Source: Phoronis australis (Eukaryota; Phoronida; Phoronidae). From it: a DNA stretch of 64,000 nt. How positions within the stretch are numbered: the stretch's first letter is position 1; the number at the start of each line of letters is the position of its first letter. The stretch spans positions 1-64,000 of the forward strand of contig NMRA01000225.1 in the NCBI GenBank assembly GCA_002633005.1. Direction: 5' to 3'. The position numbers and the translations under genes were made by a program. Shown here piece after piece: positions 1 to 9,115 of the stretch. Below the pieces are notes generated by a model that worked only from the letters and a program-made list of their open reading frames with translations, searched no databases and was not told the origin of the DNA.

Positions 1-79
1 GTTGAGATTCCAAATTCATCAAAACACAAAACATTCGTGCACAGCACAGAAGCTGTCTTGGCGATGCGTCACCGTGACT

Positions 80-690
80 GAACTTAGTTGAAGCCTGAAG
101 GCTGACTTGCAAAAATTCGACCCATCATCAGATCACCATATCGCAAAGAAGCACACTAAACGATAACAGTGATATTCATGAATGTCGGGCAGCTCTAAAT
201 CAAAACTAGACTAATGAAATTCAAAACTTTTCAAACCGTAGATCGAAAAAGAAGTTCACGTCATTGCTCATAAATTTGGAAAGATTGTCTTTGCACTTCC
301 TTGATGCTTGTAGTTCCCAGTAGCATTGTGCAATGAATTTAGCGGGTTCTTCTAAACCGAATCGTTTGCTTGCCATTCCCGTGCATACTGCAAAGGCTGG
401 ACACGTCGTGACTCAGTGACGCACCTACGTTAAAAATAAGGTGTAGTCATGCCGCCAGTAGGCTGCCCGCGTAGAATCCGCGCACAGTGATTGAAGGGAA
501 AAGAACTTGAACTGCACTGAGGGGTTGAAATGTGCGCATTTTTGGGACACCTCGTTCAGTTCATTTTCCCCAGCCGCCCGGCAGAAGCTGGACCAGTGGC
601 CGTGTTTCAACAGGGAATTTTGACACAGCTCTATAGGCCAAGGATTTCGGGATCATACCTTTCAAAAAAATCTTCAGGAAAGGACCGTAT
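80..690. repeat. Dispersed repeat R1, copy 1
   Basis: This segment is a diverged copy of about 28885-29540. Shared blocks in the same order include the run around 'cttccttg' and 'cagtag' near 295-320, 'gccattcccgtg' near 373, and the 'gcagctcta' block near 190. No coding potential is convincing: the open frame at 530-898 has no recognisable domain. The family is unknown to me. The two copies lie in unrelated flanks, which indicates an interspersed element and not a local duplication. Confidence 0.6.
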
Positions 691-1281
691 TAAAATGAAC
701 TTTTCCCGAAACTGGGTCAAAAAAACGACCTTGGAGCCAGAACACGGGTATAGCTTCGAGTTAAGCCGCACGTCTCAAATGAATCATACCAGAGCTCACC
801 AGCGACTAGCATTAGTTCGTCGAATTGCGTATGCATGGATCAGACTTCCCTGCGACGCCACGACACCGGCTACCGTGGCGGGAGCAGCTAATTTCTAGAC
901 TAACACCTGCTGGATTTAAGCAAAATGACGAAGGCCACGCATACACACATGCAAGCGTATCCAAATACAATTAAATGTATTTCCATGTGAAACCATTCAA
1001 TGTTCTTTGAACATTGACTTGAGTGAGTTCCTAATTTTCTTAGGTAGAACTGTGTTTCAAGTCATTCACTACATAGGCAACTGAGGGTTCAAATTGGAAG
1101 CTGGTGTCGTATAACGTAAGAGATACGAGCCTCATTTGCATATATTAGTGACATCTGTTGGTTCAAAAATGAGGATCATGCCCGAGTACATGCCTGGGAA
1201 GAGGCATCTTTTGGAAGGGTAAAACAAGTCATGTTCAAAGCATCCTAGTGCCATTAATATGCAGTCTTTGGGGACCAAAGT

Positions 1282-1333
1282 GGTGTCATTTTATAGCTAA
1301 AGAGTATTAACTCTTTAACTATAAAATGACACC
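1282..1333. repeat. 52-bp near-perfect palindrome
   Basis: The left arm starts GGTGTCATTTTATAG and the right arm ends CTATAAAATGACACC. The two 24-nt arms pair with a single mismatch around a loop of about 4 nt. A solo palindrome of this type fits a minimal MITE, a foldback remnant or a precursor-like hairpin. No coding sequence overlaps it. Confidence 0.7.
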
Positions 1334-1901
1334 GCTTAAAAGCTTTCAAACACAATGCTTGGATTCCAGACGACTTTAACATTTACTTTTGAAATCACCT
1401 TTGAAAACACGTTAAAATGCGCTAAAACAGTTGTCCCTTCCTGGTTATCTCTTCCTGGTAGTACTCATGTGTAAAAATAGTTTCTCGGTTTCCAAGGAAC
1501 GTTATTCCTGGAGCTCACAAACGCACACCGTGACAAGCCAACTAGTAGAGCCTGGTCTCAACCAATAACGAAATGTCCTCAGTTTTCTTGACACCCTGAA
1601 ATCATTGCCAGTTTGACTATTTGAGAATTTGAGGCCACTTTCATCATAACATAATGGTCTGAAACAAAAGTTGTTTTTATCACAGATGGGCTTTTAGCCG
1701 CTTTAACCATATTTTCCGTGTTAAAAACGTCAGTCTTTTTTAGACGCATGCGTACTTGTTATTTTTAAGCAAAGCGATTGCCTTCTTTAACTCTGTTTCA
1801 ATTGAAATTGGTTATAAACAAACGTTTGAATTATTCTCTTGGCGGTCATACTGCATTGGCGATAGTAACTAACCTGCCATGACAAGCAACTTGGTAGGTC
1901 T

Positions 1902-2038
1902 GGGTAGAGTTCAGTAACGCTAGGACCTCGCTAAAAAGCAAGATTTCGCGAGATTACGTGAGATATTTTCGTGTATTTTAAAAGAGAACAAGTGACTGGC
2001 TCGATTTTTCTAGTTGCGAGCTACTGAACTCTACCCTG
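1902..2038. mobile_element. Short inverted-repeat element (MITE-like)
   Basis: The left terminus GGGTAGAGTTCAGTA (1902-1917) is the reverse complement of the right terminus around 2022-2037 (TACTGAACTCTACCC). About 100 bp of non-coding sequence lies between them. Size and structure fit a non-autonomous DNA transposon. I could not define a target-site duplication with certainty. Confidence 0.6.
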
Positions 2039-2598
2039 CCAGTTCTATTCAAGTCTAGAAATCAGGCTAACAAATAAGAAGAGACCGGTCTTGTAGCAGT
2101 AAGCGGTCTAATTCAGACGCGGGTTTCAAATTATTGCCCGTTTTTAGTGCACATTTGTGGCTCTGTGAGCCTCGTCCGCAAGCCTCAAGATGGCGCTGAT
2201 CGGTTTAGCTATTTGAGGCTTGGTTATGAGAAATATCTTCTGCGCAATGACTTGCCGCTACCTTGAAGTCATTAAATCAAAAGCAGACTTTAATTATTTT
2301 CACAGGCGCTGTTGCTGCCACAAATGAAGCAGAAGGCATTGTTTTGGTTATTGTTTGAAATAAAGGATTTTTTTTAAGTGATATATATTTATTGAAGGAT
2401 ACACAGAACATACAAAGAAATAATAACAAACCCAGAAACCGCGAAGCATTATATCTGGGTTGTAAACAATTCATAAATGAAACTTATATACATAGAGGTA
2501 TATACAATTAAGTAGTATCTAAAATAAGTATTCCAATACTTAGATATGCTATTACAGATATATAAAAACAAAAATATATACAGATTCATGTAGGGAAA

Positions 2599-5115
2599 TC
2601 AGATGCAACAATATTGATAAACGGTACATAAAAATTTGCTAACGTTGCTTAGGAGGAATTCGTTGAGAACAAAGTCAAGGTTAGGACTACCATTCAGTAA
2701 TAATGTAACTCTAGTAGGGATATTATTACAAGAATTGAGAGCGTTAACAATTGATTGGTTATCATTGAGTGCACGAAAGAGTGAGTCTCTCAGGGATTCG
2801 ATGAGGGGACATTTGAAGAAAATATGAGGATAAGATTGATGGTCACCACATTTACAGTTTGGAGATACATTACTAAAGTTGTGCCTGAACTTGTCAGAGT
2901 TGAGGAAAAGGCCACATCTTGATCTGTACAATGCTATTTCGTTATCGCGGGTAAGGGAGAATTGAGTCAAGGGTGTTGAGTTATCAAAATTATGAAAAAC
3001 AGTTCTAAAATTATTTTTTATACTCGTAAAAGAGTTGCTTTCCTTAACAGAGACTGGAAGAGAATTCCAGTTGTTGATGCACATCATGACTGTAGACCTT
3101 CTGAATGCCTGACTGAACGACGGAGGAATTGCATATGGGGTGGAGAATCTCAAATCACTACGATGGCCTTGTCTAATATATAGATCAAATATTTTTTTGA
3201 CAGACACGTTGTTGACATTGTTTATTACCTTGAACGTAAATGTGGTCATGTGAAGATTGCGTCGAGTAGACAGTTTGGGCCACTTGAGATTATTCAAAAC
3301 CTTAACACTATTGGATCCCCTGTAAGCTCCAGTTATGAGTAAGGCGGCTTGATATTGTAACTTCTCCAAATGTTGGAGTGCACCCGTATTGGCAGACTGA
3401 TATATAATATCACAATAATCAATGTGTGGAAGTACAAAGGACTTGAACAAAACTTCTAAATGTGTAGAATTCAGATGACGAGAGACAAGCTTAAGTGGGT
3501 TAATTAGTTCCTGAGTTTTTTGTACGAGCTCCCGAACGTGAGGGGTGAATGAGAGTTTTTCATCTAACAGTATACCCAGATGTCTGTGCGACTGTTTTCT
3601 AGGAATGATTTCATCATTAAGTTTAAGGTCATAAGACGGGTCAACAAGGAAGAGAGCATTAATAGATTTGGAGAAGGTAAGGTCAACGCTTTTTTCTGGT
3701 TTAAAATTCATTCTCCATTCTTGTGACCAATAGCTTAGTTTATTTAAGTCGTGTTGAAGCTGCAAAGAACATTCAGGGCTGCTCCCTGCGAAGGGGTAAA
3801 AAAGCGCCGTGTCATCTGCATAAAGGTATGTGCTACATGACAGGTTATCAGGAAGGTCATTAATATAAACCAAGAAGAGAAGAGGGCCCAATACGCTACC
3901 CTGCGGTACACCTGCGTTTACAAATCCAGGATGGGATAAAATTGAAAGTACGCCATCGACACGAACACTGTATGTTCTTTCGGAGAGATATGAGGTGATC
4001 ATGTTTAAAAGATTACCAGTAATGCCATAGGATCGAAGTTTGTGAAGTAGAAGGTCGTGAGGGACACAGTCGAAAGCAGAAGCTATATCTAGAAAAATGG
4101 ACCTGACACTCTCTCCCTTCTCAAAATGTAAATGAATCTCATGTACTATTTCAACAAGTTGTGCCACGGTGCTGTTCCCACGCAAAAAACCAAATTGACG
4201 ATGATAGATCAAGTTGTTTTGTTTGAGAAATGTAAGAATACTTTGAGCAATGATCTTCTCAAAGATTTTGGACAGGGTGTTAAGTAATGTTATTGGGCGA
4301 TAATTTGAAATTTCAGTTTTGGAGCCTTTTTTGTGTATGGGGACCATAATTCCATGTTTCCAAGAAGACGGATAAATGCCTAGCTGAAGAAGTTTGTTAA
4401 ACAGATTGGTCAGGGGCATGGTAATTTCGTTGGCAATCATTTTGATCATCTTGCTGGTTATTAAAGCTGTGCCATCATTCTTATTGGGGTCAATTTCATT
4501 GAGATACTTCCGGACATCAGTTTGATTAGCCGGGATGTCAGACAGTTGATTGAGACAACGTTCACGAAGAAAGGGAAAGTTACTTACTTCAGTTGGTGTA
4601 ATGTGGCTTTTGTTCGTGAAAAATTTGAGAAACAAATCACACTTGTCACTACTACGTGAGGCTAGGTTACCATTATAGTTGATGACAGGATAGGAGGATT
4701 GCTGTTGACTGCCGCGTATTTTATTGATGATGTTCCAGTATTCTTTGGAATTCTTGCTTGCGCTGTTAATTTGTTGAAAAAGCTTGTGTCGGTGATCAGC
4801 TTTGGCTTGATTTACTAAAGTTTCAACCAGACGTGACTGCTCCTTGTATCTGTTGTAGATTATAGTGTTGTTAGATCTTCTGAAAGAGCTGTAAAGTCTG
4901 TTTCTTGCGCGGATTGCCCGTTTAACATTATTGTTGAACCAGTGTTGGCTATTGTGTTTAATTATCTTTTCAGTTGATGGGATGTTGTTTTTTAAGATTT
5001 CATAGAGAGTACTAGTGAAGAGTGAAACAGTGTCATCAATATCGCCAGTGTTCAATATGGAATCCCAGTCAGTGTTGGATATCCTGACGCAGTTTATCGG
5101 TGTCGACCTGATCAT
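2599..5115 (-). CDS. Retrotransposon reverse transcriptase frame (838 aa)
   Basis: This is the intact C-terminal part of the LINE polyprotein, a reverse transcriptase that would copy element RNA by target-primed reverse transcription. Residues about 1-230 are the linker after the endonuclease. The RT core begins near residue 271 with YRPITLLN. Motif A is FLDIASAFD at about 341-349, motif B is GVPQGSVLGP at about 402-411, and the catalytic YADD is at 432-435 (bases 3811-3822). HLGILLD follows as the motif-E region. The C-terminus has a cysteine/histidine cluster (NCKCGDHQ...HIFFKCP), as is common in Jockey and CR1 relatives. The first Met is not a real start: homologous frame continues upstream past breaks near 5057 and 5115-5160. 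No stop interrupts the 838 residues, so the copy is fairly young. Confidence 0.9.
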   Translation of the reverse strand: MIRSTPINCVRISNTDWDSILNTGDIDDTVSLFTSTLYEILKNNIPSTEKIIKHNSQHWFNNNVKRAIRARNRLYSSFRRSNNTIIYNRYKEQSRLVETLVNQAKADHRHKLFQQINSASKNSKEYWNIINKIRGSQQQSSYPVINYNGNLASRSSDKCDLFLKFFTNKSHITPTEVSNFPFLRERCLNQLSDIPANQTDVRKYLNEIDPNKNDGTALITSKMIKMIANEITMPLTNLFNKLLQLGIYPSSWKHGIMVPIHKKGSKTEISNYRPITLLNTLSKIFEKIIAQSILTFLKQNNLIYHRQFGFLRGNSTVAQLVEIVHEIHLHFEKGESVRSIFLDIASAFDCVPHDLLLHKLRSYGITGNLLNMITSYLSERTYSVRVDGVLSILSHPGFVNAGVPQGSVLGPLLFLVYINDLPDNLSCSTYLYADDTALFYPFAGSSPECSLQLQHDLNKLSYWSQEWRMNFKPEKSVDLTFSKSINALFLVDPSYDLKLNDEIIPRKQSHRHLGILLDEKLSFTPHVRELVQKTQELINPLKLVSRHLNSTHLEVLFKSFVLPHIDYCDIIYQSANTGALQHLEKLQYQAALLITGAYRGSNSVKVLNNLKWPKLSTRRNLHMTTFTFKVINNVNNVSVKKIFDLYIRQGHRSDLRFSTPYAIPPSFSQAFRRSTVMMCINNWNSLPVSVKESNSFTSIKNNFRTVFHNFDNSTPLTQFSLTRDNEIALYRSRCGLFLNSDKFRHNFSNVSPNCKCGDHQSYPHIFFKCPLIESLRDSLFRALNDNQSIVNALNSCNNIPTRVTLLLNGSPNLDFVLNEFLLSNVSKFLCTVYQYCCI

Positions 5116-5159
5116 ATTTCCAATTGGTTCGAGTGGTGTGTTGTTCTTTAACCGGTTTT

Positions 5160-5627
5160 TTAAGTGTTAGTGGTTTCGATTGTGTGGTGATCAGAATTGC
5201 CAACAGGAGGTAGTACAGAACATGAGTCAATGATACTCAAATTGTTTGTTATATAGAGGTCAATACAAGAATGAGAAACGTCGGTGATACGGGTTGGCTC
5301 ATTAATTAGTTGTATGCAGTCATTAGACAATAAGATATCCAACAATTGTATTCCGGCCGTATTGTCATGATCATCATTGTACCATGTAGAGTTTCGGGCA
5401 TTGAAATCACCATTTATGATTATACTAACGCTAATGTTGTTTATCCATTTTTCACGAAGTTTTTGGTTTGCAGGGAACACATACAAACTCAGATTTTTAT
5501 CTCTCTTGTTGTTTTTGAAACAGCCAGGAACACAACATGTGTATCCGCCGTAAGTTTTCTTCGCACTCATACCGCGTATTATGCTTGTTACTATGGCCGC
5601 TTTCGGAATCCTGACCACAGCACCCAC
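5160..5627 (-). pseudogene. Retrotransposon endonuclease C-terminal part fused in frame to a truncated THAP segment
   Basis: From about residue 69 onward the frame is LINE endonuclease: INGDFNARNSTWYNDD contains the catalytic GDFN block, and GNSDHHTI is the terminal SDH motif of APE-type endonucleases. Residues about 20-65 are foreign to the endonuclease. They match the start of a THAP zinc finger, with YTCCVPGC (first zinc pair), YVFP, and REKWINNI with the conserved Trp. The second zinc pair (C-x2-H) is absent, so the THAP part is truncated. The frame ends at a stop just after the SDH motif, one break away from the RT frame. Confidence 0.75.
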
Positions 5628-5669
5628 AATGCACCATTTTAACTAATTTCAATATGGCGTCGCTGCAAA
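5427..5669 (-). other. Insertion carrying 5' part of a THAP-domain gene or transposon
   Basis: Endonuclease homology stops after LAELN (near 5680) and resumes at IIINGDFN (near 5423). The intervening roughly 240 bp holds an untranslated-looking stretch with an ATG-rich leader, then the N-terminal half of a THAP domain (residues in bases 5433-5570). THAP domains bind DNA through a C2CH zinc site and occur in P-element-like transposases and host regulators. I could not see a clear target-site duplication, so the mechanism of capture is open. Boundaries are good to about 10 bases. Confidence 0.65.
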
Positions 5670-5990
5670 TCCGCTATTGCGGTTAAGTTCCGCTAACTGA
5701 TCGGCTAGGGCTTTGAAGTAGCGTTTTCTTTCAATTGGAGATTGAGAAGGTGAGCGATAAAACAACCCATAGTAAATTTTTCTGTGATCGAAATAAATTT
5801 CGATCCAGCAGTTGCATAACTGAGGACAAGTTAAGCTAGGACATAATTTAAATGAGAGTGTGTTTTTAGTGAATAAGATGATGCCACGGCCACTGTTACT
5901 GTGATAAGCTACACTGGAACCAGGAATGATTAGTTCATTATCAAGGTCGTCTTTGGTAACATTACAAGTTTCACAAAGAGCGACAATCAT
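5649..5990 (-). pseudogene. Retrotransposon endonuclease N-terminal part
   Basis: The frame reads IVALCETCNVTKDD, then NELIIPG, GRGIILFTKN, and YYGLFYRSPSQSP. This is the usual order of an APE-type LINE endonuclease between the SNINS block and the GDFN block; the ALCET glutamate is the metal-binding residue. It follows the 2A-bearing frame after a one-base frame change near 5990. It ends at a stop inside the THAP-containing insertion. Confidence 0.8.
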
Positions 5991-6217
5991 ACAATCGTAA
6001 GCCAGAACAATTTTTTTAGAAGCTGGAATCTGGAGAAATTGTTGGATTTAATGCTGTTAATATTTGAAAATAAAATTTTAAAGGTAGTATTGTCTTCAGG
6101 CCCAGGATTTTCTTCAACATCGCCAGCTAAAAGGAGGCACATGCCAATGACGATTCCGTAATCCATACAGGTGTTATGTAAACAATAGTAAGACACATCA
6201 GTAAGCTGAACCCGCAT
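5987..6217 (-). pseudogene. Retrotransposon N-terminus with 2A-type skipping motif and start of endonuclease
   Basis: This 76-residue frame has a short, partly hydrophobic leader (VIGMCLLLAG) that leads straight into DVEENPGP at residues 33-40. It then begins the endonuclease with ILFSNINSIKSNN. The canonical 2A rule is D(V/I)ExNPGP, which causes the ribosome to skip the Gly-Pro bond. 2A sequences at this position are established for APE-type LINEs of sea urchin, amphioxus, cnidarians and molluscs. The frame is broken by a shift near 5990. Confidence 0.8.
6098..6121 (-). other. 2A-type ribosome-skipping motif (DVEENPGP)
   Basis: The eight codons spell D-V-E-E-N-P-G-P, which fits D-V/I-E-x-N-P-G-P exactly. 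They are preceded by the hydrophobic leader LLLAG. In relatives, separation occurs before the last proline and frees the short leader from the endonuclease-RT polyprotein. Confidence 0.85.
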
Positions 6218-6230
6218 AGCGTGATATCAT

Positions 6231-7969
6231 CTCATTCGATGCCGGTGAGAGGAATTGAACTGTGACCATGAGGGGGGAAATATTGTAAGACCAGAGAAAC
6301 TCACACTACTCGAGGCACTCAAAGGATAGCCGTATCTAACAATTAATACACCAATGCTTGTTAAAATTCAAGGGTTGTTAAATGAATAAGGTAGTCTGGA
6401 CAATTAGGGGAGTCATTTTTAAAAAACAAAATTGTATCATAGGCTCGCTTACAGGTACATAAATAGCAACTTAGTTGAAAAGCATAACATATAAATTCAA
6501 TCTTGGGAAACCAGTTAGTTCTGTTGCAAGTGAATACAAAACCCATAGATAATGAATGACCTAAAGATATCTACAGAGGAAATATGACCAAATAGTAACG
6601 GACAAAAGAACGTGAAAAATAAGAGTTTGAACACTCAAATTCGCTGAAGAAAACAAAAAGATGTATTGAAGATCTCTCACTATGGATAACTTAGCTGTAA
6701 CACGTTTTAGAATTGATAAAAGGCTATGAGTTCTTACCACTATAGGCCACCCAGTAATGACTGATCAGCTCATGTCTTCGGTGGTGTCTTCTGAATTAAA
6801 GTTAACTTTCTCACAGATTGAAACACCAGTTTTCACAGGGATTATTTCAACTTGAATCTCATTATAAACTAAATTATGGTGACAGACAGTGCTCAGCTTG
6901 ATTTTTTCACGGGCAAGCTAAAACAGTAATAACTAATTAATGATATGGGGAATCATTCTGAAACCCACAACAAAAATCACGTGTAGTTGTACATTCTGCA
7001 CCTGACTGACAGAGAACAGAACAAGTGCTTAGAAATTAAAATCAATATTATAGTGAGTGAGTGGTGTCAATAACATAACCGAACAGAAATGCCACACAAA
7101 ATCAGTGACGTGTAAATTTATCCTGACAGACAATTTGGTATGGAGTTGTCCACAAAATCAACGTTCTGAGAAACACAACAGTCAGAATATAAGGGACAGC
7201 CACTAAGGCCTGAGCTCACATATAAGAATCATTGTCTTATGAGAATATCATGCAATGTACAATTCCGTCACACATTCAATTAAAATGTGGGAAACATGTT
7301 TTAACGACAACCAAAAAAACCACATTAATACATACTGTAGGCAGTTGCAAAGATACTATATTACATTTTTGGTAATGGTGCAACTGGGAAACAGTAAGAG
7401 GCAATAAGCAACAAAACCCATGCTCCGAACATGAATGATTTAGATGCAGATTAAGAATTCGATGCATTACCATCGCCTGTGGTCAGTATAAGGTGGTGTG
7501 ATCGCTACGGACCTGTATAGAGTGCACCACCACTGATAGAGAGGTAACTTGAGAGTGATCTGGTATTACATAAGGGAGAAAACTGAATAAGTATCAGTGG
7601 ACAGGACAATTACCTGATCCTGTCATGGGGGTGGGGTGAGTGAACGCAAACAAAGTGAGGGATGTCACCAGTGAGTAACTGGATATGAACTACAATAGGA
7701 CGAGAGCGCAGAATACAGTTTAAACTTCACAGTTTTCTAACACTAGAAGGTCACTTTCTGAGGAAACCTGCTTTATCCTGTTATGCAGCTGTATTGTTAC
7801 GTTACCGTCATGCGTCCACATTTTAGCGATGGTTTTCGATTGTACAAGGCGGCGACAGCGGGCTTAGAGAAGGGACCGTAAAGGTTGTTGGCATACTTAT
7901 TTTCTATTCTTTTTTATTAATAGTATCGTAGTAATTAATTAGTTTTGGCATGTGGAGAATTTCTCGCAT
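6231..7969. other. Non-coding stretch right of the retrotransposon
   Basis: No open frame with a recognisable product and no clear inverted repeat was found. The reverse complement of about 6238-6262 resembles the T-arm and 3' end of a tRNA (GTTCAATTCC), but no matching 5' half is present. Confidence 0.4.
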
Positions 7970-9115
7970 ACACTGGTGACCGCTCTGATTCCCTAAGCCC
8001 AGATAATTTTTACGATGCCTATTCAGCACGCCCTTCGTATTGATGTAGATCTGAGCTAATGAAGTGAAAAGGTAATTGCTAGCATTACTGTCTCAACAAT
8101 GGTTGTTGTTGGTACCCCCAATTTGGTTTTCTCTGACATTTGCAGAGTTACAGCTAGCAACTCTGGAGAGCAGTTTTAACTTGGTACATTATAAATATTA
8201 CAAAATGACTAAAAAGGTTAACAAAGGGCCACTTCCCAAAAGGAACGATAAGTTTCATATTGGTTTTCTTTATTTAATTTTAATGCTTCTGCCCACTTGT
8301 TTTTTAATTTACCGGGAACGGGTTGATAACTTTCGTCTAAGTTTTAAACTTGAAGTACCAAAACAGTGGTAGATTTTGATCGCCAGCTAAACTTAATTAC
8401 TTAAGTTCATTGTGAGCCCATCCCTAAACTTACCACAATACAGGTACACTAAACATTTCACGTGTCATTAAAGTTTAATCTTTATTAGAACTCAAATCAT
8501 AAAATAAATACAAAAGTGCAAATATGGTGATAACCAAACTGAATATTTGGAATCTCTGGACAATTTCGGGGGCACTGACTAGGCTCTTTCTCAGTAATAA
8601 AAAATGAAAATTGGACACAACAACTCTTTCCTGGTCAAAAATCTGGTTAAACGAGGTTGAAAGAACATTAAAAAATGAATCCATGTGATATTGTTAACTC
8701 TAATCAGCGTTTGTATATCTACCGAGTAAATCAATACGCGCGGTAGTTTATCTTCAATCGTACTCAATGGTTGTAACTTTTAGATTATTAGTTCATCAAT
8801 TTTAAAAAATCGAAAACCGTACTTGGTAGTTTTTTTCAGGGGAATACCGACGTGATGTTCATTTATAACGAAAATTAGTGGTTAATGCATTTTGAAAATT
8901 CGTCATTATTCACAATCAGAGATGTTTAATACAGTTTATGATTGGATAATTACATTTAATTGGGTCTTGCTCGCATCAGGCAATGCGGTCATCACGATTG
9001 TGCCTGATTTCGGTGCCGCGCTCTTTTGATCCTGGTACAAGCCGCTGAGAAGGACGAGAGGTGAAAATTCCCGCATACCTTTAGAAATGCGTGACTTCCT
9101 TGTAAGTTTATTATT
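7970..9115. repeat. Dispersed repeat R2, copy 1
   Basis: The segment matches 47250-48240 in order. Shared blocks are 'gatgcctattcagc' near 8014, 'gtagatctgagctaatga', 'aaaatgactaaaaag', 'gggccacttcccaaa', then 'ggttaatgcattttgaaaatt' near 8879 and the CTTTGATCCTG block near 9022. About 450 bp at 8410-8870 has no counterpart in the other copy and may be an insertion. No coding capacity is evident. Confidence 0.7.

Larger units (their letters stand above)
691..2375. other. Non-coding stretch left of the retrotransposon
   Basis: I see no gene in this interval. It holds a near-perfect 52-bp hairpin at 1282-1333 and an inverted-repeat element at 1902-2038, listed separately. The eight-T run at 2368-2375 marks the poly(A) end of the minus-strand retrotransposon that begins at 2376. 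Confidence 0.5.
2376..6230 (-). mobile_element. Non-LTR retrotransposon (CR1/L2/Jockey-like), defective copy with 2A motif and THAP insert
   Basis: The element reads on the minus strand. It has a 2A-containing N-terminus (6217 to 5987), an apurinic-type endonuclease region split by frameshifts (5990 to 5160), and a long reverse transcriptase frame (5115 to 2599). A 3' UTR with AATAAA (plus-strand 2388-2393) and a terminal A8 tract (plus-strand 2368-2375) follow. The order EN then RT, the YADD catalytic motif and the lack of LTRs place it among APE-type LINEs. At least three frame breaks (near 5990, 5115-5160 and 5057) and the insertion at about 5427-5669 make this copy non-autonomous. The 5' boundary near 6230 is approximate. 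Confidence 0.85.

Noticed and set aside
530-898. 122-codon open frame on the + strand
   Set aside because: No domain signature, no splice or promoter context, and it overlaps dispersed repeat R1.
6235-6265. tRNA-like 3' half (GTTCAATTCC) at the 5' edge of the LINE
   Set aside because: No matching acceptor or D arm was found upstream, so no cloverleaf can be drawn.
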